DNA of 50,584 bases from Bifidobacterium leontopitheci (GTDB lineage Bacteria > Actinomycetota > Actinomycetes > Actinomycetales > Bifidobacteriaceae), in the NCBI RefSeq assembly GCF_009193355.1, contig NZ_WBVT01000023.1, positions 1-50,584 of the forward strand, in the 5' to 3' direction. This document shows, piece after piece, positions 1 through 7,466 of this stretch. Within the stretch, counting starts at the first letter, position 1, and each line of letters starts with the position of its first letter. A program made the position numbers and the translations under genes. Below the pieces are notes generated by a model. It was given only the letters and a program-made list of their open reading frames with translations, did no database searches and was not told the DNA's origin.

Positions 1-1
1 C

Positions 2-73
2 TCCAGCGAGTGGTCGACGCGCCGCTACCTCGACATGTCCCGACTCGGTGAGAACGTACACGAAGCGAACTGA
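2..73 (+). CDS. possible C-terminal tail of a gene entering from the left
   Basis: One forward frame is open from the window edge to a TGA ending at 73 and reads SSEWSTRRYLDMSRLGENVH followed by EAN and stop. It is far too short to assign. It overlaps a minus-strand frame that could be the lost tail of the neighbouring DUF262 gene, so only one of the two is likely to be real. There is no family recognition, and I list it only so that the edge is accounted for. Confidence 0.2.
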   Translation, partial: SSEWSTRRYLDMSRLGENVHEAN

Positions 74-122
74 TCATCGTCACAGGGACGGGCGAGAACC
101 AAAGTGCGCAAGAAATCGGGCA

Positions 123-2081
123 CTACCAGCCCGGGTCAAACCATATTCCCGTACCAACCTCAAACCCGTATTCCAATGGCGAGTCCGAGAAATACCTCGA
201 AGGAAACTTATCTGAGAAGGCCACTGCGCGCAAAGCCACAGGATCGATTCCATAAAGACCAACGAGGACACCTTGCATCATGTCGACCCAAGTCTTTACG
301 ACATGCCGCGCACCTTGGAATGTATACGCAGCAATCTTGCGGTTGGTGAACACGAAATCCTCATCCAACGCATGGGTCTCCCGTTCCTCGACCACAGGAC
401 GATAGGACGTTTCAATTGCCGGCCAAAGCTCAAGGAAACGCTTCCATAACAACTCATTGCGCTCGACAATCTGCTCTTCGCCCCAAGAATCGCAATCAGC
501 AATGAATCGATTTAGCTTTAAACCGCTGTCTTTGAACCCGTGTTCACAGTCGCGTTTGAATGAAAACTCACTGTTGGAATACCGAGAATTGTATCCGGTA
601 AGCGTCAGGTTGCCCATGCGGTTAAGCCACAGGTTATGAATGTCATCTGCATCAGCACCAAGACACTGTCTCCACTGCCGGGATAGGGTTTGCGGCATGA
701 TGTGTTCGACAGACAGCTTTCCTCGTTCCAACATGTCGACGACGTTCACGCGTTCCACATTGTCGTCGTTCTCCAAACAGTCATAAAGATAGAACCTCAT
801 ATGTCTGATTTCATATAGATTCCGCTGATTATAGGCATGGTGGAACTCCTCATCATCCGGGAACCTGCCACTACCTTCCCTTCTCAGCAAAGCATATTTG
901 AGGGATTCGCAGTAAGTACTTCCTTCAGTCACGCCGCGTAGCACCTCATGATGAAGACCCGCGAAAACCTTGTTCAATGCGTTGGTGGCGACATTGCACA
1001 TCCACCGTCGGAACAGGTAATCCTCAACTATGTGAAATACCTCTTGCAACTCTGTGGAAGTCATTTCCCCGTCGTCAACGTATTCCAACAACGACAGCAG
1101 GAATGGATTGATGACACTCATCTCCAACAGCCTTAGCCGTCTAAGCCCGTCGTCAACCGACGAGCTCTGCGTAATAGTCCCGGTAATGCGGCCGAAATAT
1201 CGAGAGAAACGCAGCATATCATTCATAAGATTCAGTGGCTCGAAATCCTTCGCATACTGTCGGAAGGATGAGTACACCTGACTGATGACCGGTGTCCTGC
1301 GGGTCTTCATCGTCAGATAGTCGCGAATGAATGCGCTAACGTCATATGAGGTATTACGCTCCATGACGTTCCAGTACCGCTCATAGCACATTTCCTGCTG
1401 ATCGAGAGGCAGATTCATTAGCATGAAGTTACGGATCTTGTCGCCCTCACTGAGCCCCAAACCTGTGGAGTTGAGACTTTCGAAGATAAGTTGCGCATCA
1501 TCCCCGGACTCAAGTTTGATATCGATGACCTCCAGTTTCTCCACCGCATCCTCAATCTTGCCGGCGTCGAGTCCGCTTTGCGCTATACGGTCAAGAAAAT
1601 ACCGATAATTGACAGTGACATTCGAGTCCTCATCGAGGCCATCATTCCCGCTGTCCACGGCATTCATGACCTTGGCGAGTGCCGCCTGATCCCCTTTCAC
1701 CAGCTTAAGCTTGAGTTTGCTATCATCCTTCGCATAACGATCGACAAGGTATTCGTCCTGTATGAACTCGGCGAGACGTTCCTTCCCACCTGTCGGCACA
1801 TTCCCGGACCTTATTTGTTCCAACAGTGCCGTGAGCAACAAATAGACTGTGGTAATACGCTGTTGCCCATCGATGATAATCTTCGTGTCGCCGTCAGCCT
1901 GAGAAACGATACTGCCGAAAAAATGCGACTCGCGCTCCTCCCGAGCTACGTCAGTCAAATCATCGAACAAGCGCTTGCACTGCTCTCGTTTCCAGTCATA
2001 ATTACGCTGGTATACCGGAATCACGAAACGAGTTCTCGTTCCCTGTAGCATTTTCGTCAGTTTCACTGCCTCGCCACGCAT
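123..2081 (-). CDS. GmrSD-like DUF262/DUF1524 restriction protein
   Basis: 652 residues. The N-terminal DUF262 (ParB-like nucleotidase) domain shows IPVYQRNYDW at residues 21-30 and DGQQR at 71-75. The C-terminal DUF1524/HNH domain shows VEHIMPQ near residue 459 followed by LNRMGNLTLTGYN. Proteins of this GmrSD/BrxU type are modification-dependent endonucleases that cut glucosylated or methylated phage DNA using NTP hydrolysis; that role is family knowledge, not visible here. The start at 2081 is supported by GAGGAGG about 6 bases upstream. The gene is divergent from the DUF1846 gene. Oddity: the protein stops abruptly after GIWFDPGW, while a different frame continues as VVPDFLRTLVLAR and on to about position 25, so a single-base frameshift near 125-135 may have cut the tail off. 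Confident on family, moderate on intactness. Confidence 0.88.
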   Translation of the reverse strand: MRGEAVKLTKMLQGTRTRFVIPVYQRNYDWKREQCKRLFDDLTDVAREERESHFFGSIVSQADGDTKIIIDGQQRITTVYLLLTALLEQIRSGNVPTGGKERLAEFIQDEYLVDRYAKDDSKLKLKLVKGDQAALAKVMNAVDSGNDGLDEDSNVTVNYRYFLDRIAQSGLDAGKIEDAVEKLEVIDIKLESGDDAQLIFESLNSTGLGLSEGDKIRNFMLMNLPLDQQEMCYERYWNVMERNTSYDVSAFIRDYLTMKTRRTPVISQVYSSFRQYAKDFEPLNLMNDMLRFSRYFGRITGTITQSSSVDDGLRRLRLLEMSVINPFLLSLLEYVDDGEMTSTELQEVFHIVEDYLFRRWMCNVATNALNKVFAGLHHEVLRGVTEGSTYCESLKYALLRREGSGRFPDDEEFHHAYNQRNLYEIRHMRFYLYDCLENDDNVERVNVVDMLERGKLSVEHIMPQTLSRQWRQCLGADADDIHNLWLNRMGNLTLTGYNSRYSNSEFSFKRDCEHGFKDSGLKLNRFIADCDSWGEEQIVERNELLWKRFLELWPAIETSYRPVVEERETHALDEDFVFTNRKIAAYTFQGARHVVKTWVDMMQGVLVGLYGIDPVALRAVAFSDKFPSRYFSDSPLEYGFEVGTGIWFDPGW

Positions 2082-2161
2082 GAATCCTCCTCGTCATGGC
2101 CTGCGGCCCAACATCATCCGTCGATGCTGCGTCAGACTGCCATATGAAATGGAACATACCC

Positions 2162-2202
2162 GCTCCCGATGACATGCGCGGCGGGAGCTTTTCCGGTATA
2201 AT
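2162..2202 (+). promoter_or_regulatory. putative promoter and inverted repeat before DUF1846 gene
   Basis: A consensus TATAAT lies at 2197-2202, 41 bases before the ATG at 2244. No good -35 box is seen at 16-18 bases. An inverted repeat GCTCCCG (2162-2168) / CGGGAGC (2182-2188) covers the place where the -35 region should be, so it could be an operator. Inferred from sequence only. Confidence 0.4.
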
Positions 2203-2243
2203 CCTTGCGTTCATGATGCCGTTCGGAAGGAGCCGAGACACCT

Positions 2244-3725
2244 ATGCAGCAGGGATTCGACAACAAAAAGTACATCGAACTGCAGGCCGCCAGAATCCGC
2301 GAGCGCATCGCGCAGTTCGGCGGCAAGCTCTACCTGGAGTTCGGCGGCAAGCTGTTCGATGACTACCATGCCTCGCGCGTGCTGCCCGGGTTCGAGCCGG
2401 ACACGAAGTTCCGCATGCTTGAAAGCCTCGCGGACGACGTGGAGATCGTGATCGCCGTCAACGCGAACCACATCGAGAAGGCGAAGACGCGCGGCGACCT
2501 GGGCATCACGTACGACGAGGACGTGCTGCGCCTGATCGACGTGTTCCGTTCGCGAGGGTTCCTCGTCGGCTCCGTGGTGCTCACCCAGTACTCCGGTCAG
2601 CCGGCAGCCGACGCGTACCGTCACCGTCTCGCCCAGCTGGGCATCACCTGCTACCTGCACTATCCGATCGCGGGGTATCCGCACGACATCGAACGCATCG
2701 TCTCCGACGACGGCTACGGGCGCAACGACTACATAGAAACCAGCCGGCCGCTCGTCGTCGTCACGGCGCCCGGCCCCGGCTCGGGCAAGCTGGCCACCTG
2801 CCTCAGCCAGCTGTACCACGAGCACAAGCGCGGCATCGCGGCCGGGTATGCGAAGTACGAGACGTTCCCCATCTGGAACCTGCCGCTCAATCATCCGGTG
2901 AACATCGCCTACGAGGCGGCGACCGCCGACCTGGACGACGCGAACATCATCGACCCGTTCCATTTGGAGGCGTACGGCAAGACGACGGTCAACTACAACC
3001 GCGACGTGGAGGCGTTCCCCGTGCTCAAGGCGCTGCTGGAGCGGATCATGGGCGAGAGCCCGTACCGCAGCCCCACCGACATGGGCGTCAACATGGCCGG
3101 CTACGCGATCTGCGACGACGAAGCCTGCCGTGCCGCCGCGCGCATGGAGATCGTGCGCCGCTACTTCACTGCCGCGGTGAACTTCAAGCGGACCGGAGCC
3201 GGCGAGGAGCAGCTGGAGCGTCTGCGTTCCATCATGCAAAGGGCAGGCGTGGACGAGAACCTGTCACCGGCACGCCGCGCGGCGCTCGACAAGGAGCAGG
3301 CGACGGGCGGTCCGGCCGGTGCGATGACGCTGCCCGACGGCCGCGTGGTCACCGGCAAGACGGGCGACCTGCTGGGTGCGGCCAGTGCGCTGCTGATGAA
3401 CGCGCTCAAGGCGGTTACCGGCGTGGACGACGGCCTGCAGGTGATCGACGATGCGACCATCGAGCCGATCTGCCGGCTCAAGACCGGGCATCTGCACAGT
3501 GCGAACCCGCGCCTGCACTCCGACGAGACGCTCATCGCACTGTCGATCACCAGCGCGAACAGCGCGACCGCCGCGCGCACCATCAGCGGACTGGAACAGC
3601 TGCGCGGCTGCGACGCCTTCTTCTCCGTCATCATCTCCGCCGCGGACGAGGCCCTGTACCGCAGGCTCGGCATCAACGTGTGCTGCGAGCCGAAGTACGA
3701 GCGTGTGAGCCTGTACCACAAGTAG
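2244..3725 (+). CDS. DUF1846 (UPF0371) family protein
   Basis: 493 residues, the normal length of the family. The start is backed by GGAAGGAG 11 bases upstream. The front contains the family-typical stretch FDNKKYIELQ, and a glycine-rich loop G-P-G-S-G-K at residues 177-182 (after VVVTAP) looks like a nucleotide-binding loop. DUF1846 is widespread in Gram-positive bacteria and its biochemical role is not established as far as I know. It sits alone between the divergent restriction gene and pta, with its own TATAAT upstream and a 28-bp palindrome downstream. It is part of the ordinary chromosome rather than of the defence region. Confidence 0.9.
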   Translation: MQQGFDNKKYIELQAARIRERIAQFGGKLYLEFGGKLFDDYHASRVLPGFEPDTKFRMLESLADDVEIVIAVNANHIEKAKTRGDLGITYDEDVLRLIDVFRSRGFLVGSVVLTQYSGQPAADAYRHRLAQLGITCYLHYPIAGYPHDIERIVSDDGYGRNDYIETSRPLVVVTAPGPGSGKLATCLSQLYHEHKRGIAAGYAKYETFPIWNLPLNHPVNIAYEAATADLDDANIIDPFHLEAYGKTTVNYNRDVEAFPVLKALLERIMGESPYRSPTDMGVNMAGYAICDDEACRAAARMEIVRRYFTAAVNFKRTGAGEEQLERLRSIMQRAGVDENLSPARRAALDKEQATGGPAGAMTLPDGRVVTGKTGDLLGAASALLMNALKAVTGVDDGLQVIDDATIEPICRLKTGHLHSANPRLHSDETLIALSITSANSATAARTISGLEQLRGCDAFFSVIISAADEALYRRLGINVCCEPKYERVSLYHK

Positions 3726-3745
3726 ACGGGCTTTGGCTCGGCGCG

Positions 3746-3762
3746 GGTGACGCTCCCCCAGA
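3746..3762 (-). repeat. stray fragment of the 61-bp intergenic repeat
   Basis: The 17 bases gggtgacgctcccccag are the exact reverse complement of the last part (ctgggggagcgtcaccc) of the 61-bp repeat found twice near 15 kb. This suggests a degraded copy in opposite orientation just after the DUF1846 gene. Confidence 0.6.
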
Positions 3763-3800
3763 TCGGCCATTCTGCCGCTTTCCAACAACCACACCCCAAT

Positions 3801-3828
3801 GTCACAGCGGGTAGCTACCCGCTGTGAC
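3801..3828. repeat. perfect 28-bp palindrome
   Basis: gtcacagcgggtag followed by its exact reverse complement ctacccgctgtgac, with no loop. It lies between the DUF1846 stop and the pta promoter. It has no T-tract on either side, so it fits a dimeric repressor operator better than a terminator, though a cruciform or bidirectional terminator is possible. The first 18 bases lie in an open frame that runs into pta, but that frame is unlikely to be translated. Confidence 0.75.
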
Positions 3829-3837
3829 ACTAGTCTG

Positions 3838-3871
3838 GTTGCAGGGGCGCGCCGCGTTGCAGGGGCGCGCC
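3838..3871 (+). repeat. two 16-bp direct repeats upstream of pta
   Basis: GTTGCAGGGGCGCGCC occurs at 3838-3853 and again at 3856-3871, exactly identical and 18 bp apart, immediately before the putative -35 box of pta. The spacing and position suggest an activator or repressor site, or a recent local duplication. Confidence 0.65.
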
Positions 3872-3877
3872 CTCCGA

Positions 3878-3911
3878 TTGACACACGCCACGTCCGGCAA
3901 CGTACTAGAAT
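3878..3911 (+). promoter_or_regulatory. putative pta promoter
   Basis: A perfect TTGACA (3878-3883) is followed by TACTAG (3903-3908, spacing 19) or TAGAAT (3906-3911, spacing 22). The spacing is longer than ideal. The direct repeats and the 28-bp palindrome lie directly upstream. Confidence 0.4.
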
Positions 3912-3966
3912 GGGCACGAGTGTGAACAAAGCCGTCACACGCAGTGCACCACCCGAGGAGAATACC

Positions 3967-5637
3967 GTGACAACAAAGAACATCTACATCGCAAGCCCCG
4001 AAGGCGCAAACGGCCGCAACGTGGTGGCGTACGGCGTGCTCAAGGCGCTGACCACCAAGTACAAGACCGCGGTGTTCCGCCCGGCCGTGTCCAACCACGA
4101 CCAGTTCACGCCGGTCCTGCTCGGCGCGTCGAACGCCGGCCTCGGCGTCGCGCTGTCCACCGGCCTCGACATCCACACCGTGCGCCGCGACAAAGAGGGC
4201 GCCCGCGGCGACATCGTCACCGCGTTCCACGACGCGATGAACGTCTCGCGCGCCGAAGCCGCGCTTATCGTCGGCACCGACAAGTCGCACGTCAACGACC
4301 CGACCGCCTACGAGTTCAACGCGAACATCGCCGCCGACCTGCAGGCCGGCGTGTTCCTCGCCGTATGCACCATCGACCGCTGGCCCGATGAGCTGCGTGA
4401 CACCGTGCAGCTGTCCATCGAAGGCATGGAGGCGGCCGGCAACAAGGTGCTCGGCATCTTCGTCACCGGCTGCGAGCCGCGCCACGCCGTCTTCGTCAAG
4501 AACTCGCTCGCCGAATTCGGTCTGCCGGTGTGGACCATCCCGCAGACGCCGTTCACCGAAGCCTCCCAGGCGGACGCCGCACTCGCCGCGTTCCAGGCGA
4601 ACGTGCCCACCGAAGAGGTGCTGCGCGCCCTCGACGCCGACATCGAGTTCCCCGTCACCTCGTACAACTTCCAGCACAGCCTGCTGGGCCGTGCAAAAGC
4701 CAACAAGAAGACCATCGTGCTGCCCGAAGGCGAGGAGGACCGCATCATCAAGGCGGCCGACTATCTGCTGGAACGCGAGATCGTCAACCTGATCATCATC
4801 GGCGACAAGGAGCGAATCCTCGCGCGCGGACGCGAGCTCGGCCTCAACTCGCTCGGCAAGGCTCGCTTCCAGGCGAAGGACGACGAGAACGTGCTCGTGC
4901 CCATGGTCGCCAAGCTGTGCGAGCTGCGCGCCAAGAAGGGCATGACCGAAGAGCAGGCTCGCAAGCAGCTCGCGGACGCCAGCTACTTCGGCACGATGCT
5001 CGTCGTGCTCGGCTACGCGGACGGCCTGGTCTCCGGAGCGGTCAACTCCACCGCGAACACCGTGCGCCCCGCCCTGCAGGTCATCAAGACCAAGCCCGGC
5101 CAGAAGCTCGTCTCGGGCGCGTTCCTCATGTGCTTCAAGGACCATGTGGCCGTGTTCTCCGACTGCGCGATCAATCTCAACCCGGACGCCGAGCAGCTCG
5201 CCGAAATCGCATTGCAGTCGGCCGAGACGGCCCGCGCGTTCGGTATCGAGCCGAAGGTCGGCATGCTCTCCTACTCGACGCTCGGCTCGGGCAAGGGCCC
5301 GGACGTCGACGTAGTGGAGGAGGCGACCCGCCTCGTGCGCGAGAAGGCGCCGGACCTGCCGGTCGTCGGCTCCATCCAGTTCGACGCCGCATGGTCGCCG
5401 ACCGTGGCCGCCACGAAGGCCAAGGGCAATGACGTGGCCGGCCATGTGAACGTGTTCGTGTTCCCCGACCTGTGTGCCGGCAACATCGGCTACAAGGCGG
5501 TGCAGCGCTCCTCCGGCGCGCTGGCCATCGGACCGGTTCTGCAGGGTCTGAACAAGCCGGTCAACGACCTGAGCCGTGGCGCGCTCGTGCAGGACATCAT
5601 TAACACGGTGGCGCTCACCGCCATCGAAGCGCAGTAG
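3967..5637 (+). CDS. pta: phosphate acetyltransferase
   Basis: Interconverts acetyl-CoA + phosphate and acetyl phosphate + CoA, feeding acetate kinase encoded next door; cytoplasmic. 556 residues from the GTG at 3967, chosen because GAGGAGA sits about 6 bases upstream and the product starts with the typical MTTKNIYIASPEG. Upstream codons belong to the promoter region. The N-terminal ~250 residues form the dethiobiotin-synthetase-like domain. The C-terminal PTA_PTB domain begins near residue 265 (KTIVLPEGEEDRIIKAA) and carries SGAVNSTANTVRPALQ, VFSDCAINLNPD and PDLCAGNIGYK. The DRTGG middle domain of the longer enterobacterial enzyme appears to be absent, consistent with the shorter length. 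A strong hairpin separates it from ackA, so the pair may not be fully co-transcribed. Confidence 0.97.
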   Translation: MTTKNIYIASPEGANGRNVVAYGVLKALTTKYKTAVFRPAVSNHDQFTPVLLGASNAGLGVALSTGLDIHTVRRDKEGARGDIVTAFHDAMNVSRAEAALIVGTDKSHVNDPTAYEFNANIAADLQAGVFLAVCTIDRWPDELRDTVQLSIEGMEAAGNKVLGIFVTGCEPRHAVFVKNSLAEFGLPVWTIPQTPFTEASQADAALAAFQANVPTEEVLRALDADIEFPVTSYNFQHSLLGRAKANKKTIVLPEGEEDRIIKAADYLLEREIVNLIIIGDKERILARGRELGLNSLGKARFQAKDDENVLVPMVAKLCELRAKKGMTEEQARKQLADASYFGTMLVVLGYADGLVSGAVNSTANTVRPALQVIKTKPGQKLVSGAFLMCFKDHVAVFSDCAINLNPDAEQLAEIALQSAETARAFGIEPKVGMLSYSTLGSGKGPDVDVVEEATRLVREKAPDLPVVGSIQFDAAWSPTVAATKAKGNDVAGHVNVFVFPDLCAGNIGYKAVQRSSGALAIGPVLQGLNKPVNDLSRGALVQDIINTVALTAIEAQ

Positions 5638-5662
5638 CGGCTCCTCGAGGCGACGATGCCGA

Positions 5663-5712
5663 TGCGGCCCGCGCGGGAACGAACGATATGGTTCGCTCCG
5701 GCGCGGGCCGCA
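5663..5712 (+). terminator. long hairpin between pta and ackA
   Basis: TGCGGCCCGCGC (5663-5674) pairs perfectly with GCGCGGGCCGCA (5701-5712), and the inside GGGAACGAAC / GTTCGCTCC pairs further. No T-run follows (cccatttg), so it may act as an attenuator or an RNA-stabilising stem rather than a full terminator. Confidence 0.6.
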
Positions 5713-5799
5713 CCCATTTGTAGCAAGCGGCGAGTATTCTGACATACGGTAACCCGTGTCTTACGGGACACAGTCACATCAACATGGAGGATGCCCACA

Positions 5800-7029
5800 A
5801 TGGCGAAAACCGTCCTTGTCATCAATTCCGGCTCCAGCTCGATCAAGTACCAGCTGGTTGACCTCGAGACCGGCGAAGGTCTCGCTTCCGGCCTCGTCGA
5901 GAAGATCGGCGAGCCCGTCGACGGCCACTACAAGCACGAGTACAACGGCGAGAAGCATGAGCTCGAGGAGCCGATCCACGACCACGAGCAGGGCCTCAAG
6001 CGCGTGCTCGGCTTCTTCGACGAGTACGGCCCGAAGCTCGCCGACGCTGGCATCGTCGCCGTCGGCCACCGCGTGGTCCAGGGCGGCTCGCTCTTCCCGA
6101 AGCCGGCCCTCGTCAACGACAAGACCATCAACGCCGTCAAGGACCTGGCCGTCCTCGCCCCGCTGCACAACGGCCCGGAGGCCAAGGGCGCCGAGGTCAT
6201 GCGCTCCCTGCTGCCCGACGTGCCGCAGATCTTCGTGTTCGACTCCTCCTTCTTCTTCCAGCTGCCGAAGGCGTCCAGCACCTACGCGCTGAACAAGGAG
6301 ATCGCCGACCAGTACCACATCCGCCGCTACGGCGCCCACGGCACCTCCCACGAGTTCATCTCCTCCGTGGTGCCCGAGGTCGTCGGCAAGCCGGCCGAAG
6401 GCCTCAAGCAGATCGTCCTGCACATCGGCAACGGCGCCTCCGCCTCCGCCGAGATCTCCGGCAAGCCGGTCGAGACCTCCATGGGCCTCACCCCGCTTGA
6501 GGGCCTGATGATGGGCGGCCGCACCGGCGACATCGACCCGGCCGTGGTCTTCCACCTCATCCGCAACGCCCACATGAACGTGGACGAGCTGGACGCCCTG
6601 TTCAACAAGCGCTCCGGCATGATGGGCATGACCGGCTTCGGCGACCTGCGCGAGGTCCACCGCCTGGTGGCCGAGGGCAACGAGGACGCCAAGCTGGCCC
6701 TCGCCGTGTACGTGCACCGCATCGTCGGCTACATCGGCAACTACACCGCGCAGATGGGCGGCGTCGACGTGATCACGTTCACCGCCGGCGTCGGCGAGAA
6801 CGACGACATCGTGCGCAAGATGGTGTGCGACAAGCTCGCCCCGTTCGGCGTCAAGCTGGACGAGGAGAAGAACGCGAAGCGTTCCAAGGAGCCGCGCGTC
6901 ATCTCCACCCCGGACTCCTCCGTGATCATCGCCGTGATCCCGACCAACGAGGAGCTGGCCATCGCCCGCAAGTCCGCCGCCATCGCGGAAGCCGGCGAGG
7001 ACACCTACGGCAACAAGTTCACGAAGTAA
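5800..7029 (+). CDS. ackA: acetate kinase
   Basis: Makes ATP and acetate from acetyl phosphate and ADP, the last ATP-yielding step of the bifid shunt. 409 residues from the ATG at 5800. GGAGG at 5786-5790 fits this start and is too close to the alternative ATG at 5791. It begins MAKTVLVINSGSSSIKYQL, the family phosphate-binding start. Also seen are GHRVVQGG, the HGTSHEF catalytic segment, GNGASASA, TGDIDP and FTAGVGEN. Odd point: the usual FDTAFHQTMP segment reads FDSSFFFQLP near residue 147-156, so the conserved histidine of that loop is replaced by phenylalanine. The gene ends before a canonical terminator. Identification is secure. Confidence 0.97.
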   Translation: MAKTVLVINSGSSSIKYQLVDLETGEGLASGLVEKIGEPVDGHYKHEYNGEKHELEEPIHDHEQGLKRVLGFFDEYGPKLADAGIVAVGHRVVQGGSLFPKPALVNDKTINAVKDLAVLAPLHNGPEAKGAEVMRSLLPDVPQIFVFDSSFFFQLPKASSTYALNKEIADQYHIRRYGAHGTSHEFISSVVPEVVGKPAEGLKQIVLHIGNGASASAEISGKPVETSMGLTPLEGLMMGGRTGDIDPAVVFHLIRNAHMNVDELDALFNKRSGMMGMTGFGDLREVHRLVAEGNEDAKLALAVYVHRIVGYIGNYTAQMGGVDVITFTAGVGENDDIVRKMVCDKLAPFGVKLDEEKNAKRSKEPRVISTPDSSVIIAVIPTNEELAIARKSAAIAEAGEDTYGNKFTK

Positions 7030-7083
7030 GCAAGTACGTAGCGATCTAGTTATTTCCGGTGGGCTCTATCTACGCCACGCAGG

Positions 7084-7125
7084 GCGGGGGCCGCGATTCA
7101 CACGAGTCGCGGCCCCCGCTTTTTT
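7084..7125 (+). terminator. rho-independent terminator of ackA
   Basis: A 13-bp perfect stem gcgggggccgcga / tcgcggcccccgc (7084-7096 with 7107-7119), a 10-base loop and TTTTTT at 7120-7125. This is a textbook intrinsic terminator. Confidence 0.93.
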
Positions 7126-7235
7126 GCATCTACGGTCAGGTGCCATGTGATACACTGCGGTGTCCCCGAAACAGGGACAGACGTAGTACACCGACGTCCG
7201 CACTGTCGGACGCAGAACGTGAGGAACAATATCGG

Positions 7236-7406
7236 ATGCGCGTACGCCACCCCTATGAATCCCCGACGATGATCAGAGTTGACCTCTCCCCCATTGACGT
7301 GATCTGCAACAGCTGCCAAGTCGGCGACGACCCGGACAATTGCGGCAACTTGGGCGGCGGAGACCTGTTCTCCAGCATGATCAGCGAATCCGCGACCGTC
7401 TTCTGA
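7236..7406 (+). CDS. 56-residue Cys-containing peptide upstream of M60 peptidase gene
   Basis: Small ORF starting MRVRHPYESPT and ending FSSMISESATVF. GAGGAAC about 9 bases before the ATG at 7236 supports translation. The in-frame codons further upstream run into the ackA terminator and are not likely to be used. An internal ATG (MIRVDLSPIDV) is an alternative start with no better site. The core holds three cysteines in CNSCQVGDDPDNCGN, then a Gly-rich GGGD segment. There is no signal peptide or membrane helix. A leader-like acidic/hydrophobic front and a Cys/Ser/Asn-rich tail resemble a modified-peptide precursor, but no modification enzyme is nearby. It lies 60 bp before the secreted peptidase gene and may share its transcript. 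Function unknown. Confidence 0.5.
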   Translation: MRVRHPYESPTMIRVDLSPIDVICNSCQVGDDPDNCGNLGGGDLFSSMISESATVF

Positions 7407-7466
7407 CGCGTCACCGACATCCGCGGCATCATCATCCATCATCACGAGAGAGAACCACACGATTCC

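Noticed and set aside
3799..3966. Longer N-terminus for pta
   Set aside because: These codons cover the palindrome, direct repeats and promoter; GAGGAGA and the conserved protein start support the GTG at 3967.
3802..5745. 647-residue open frame opposite pta
   Set aside because: It is Arg/His/Val/Gly-rich without any family motif and lies entirely antisense to a certain gene; long antisense frames are expected in GC-rich DNA.
5779..6717. 312-residue open frame opposite ackA
   Set aside because: Mirror-frame artefact of ackA, with no start site or recognisable domain.
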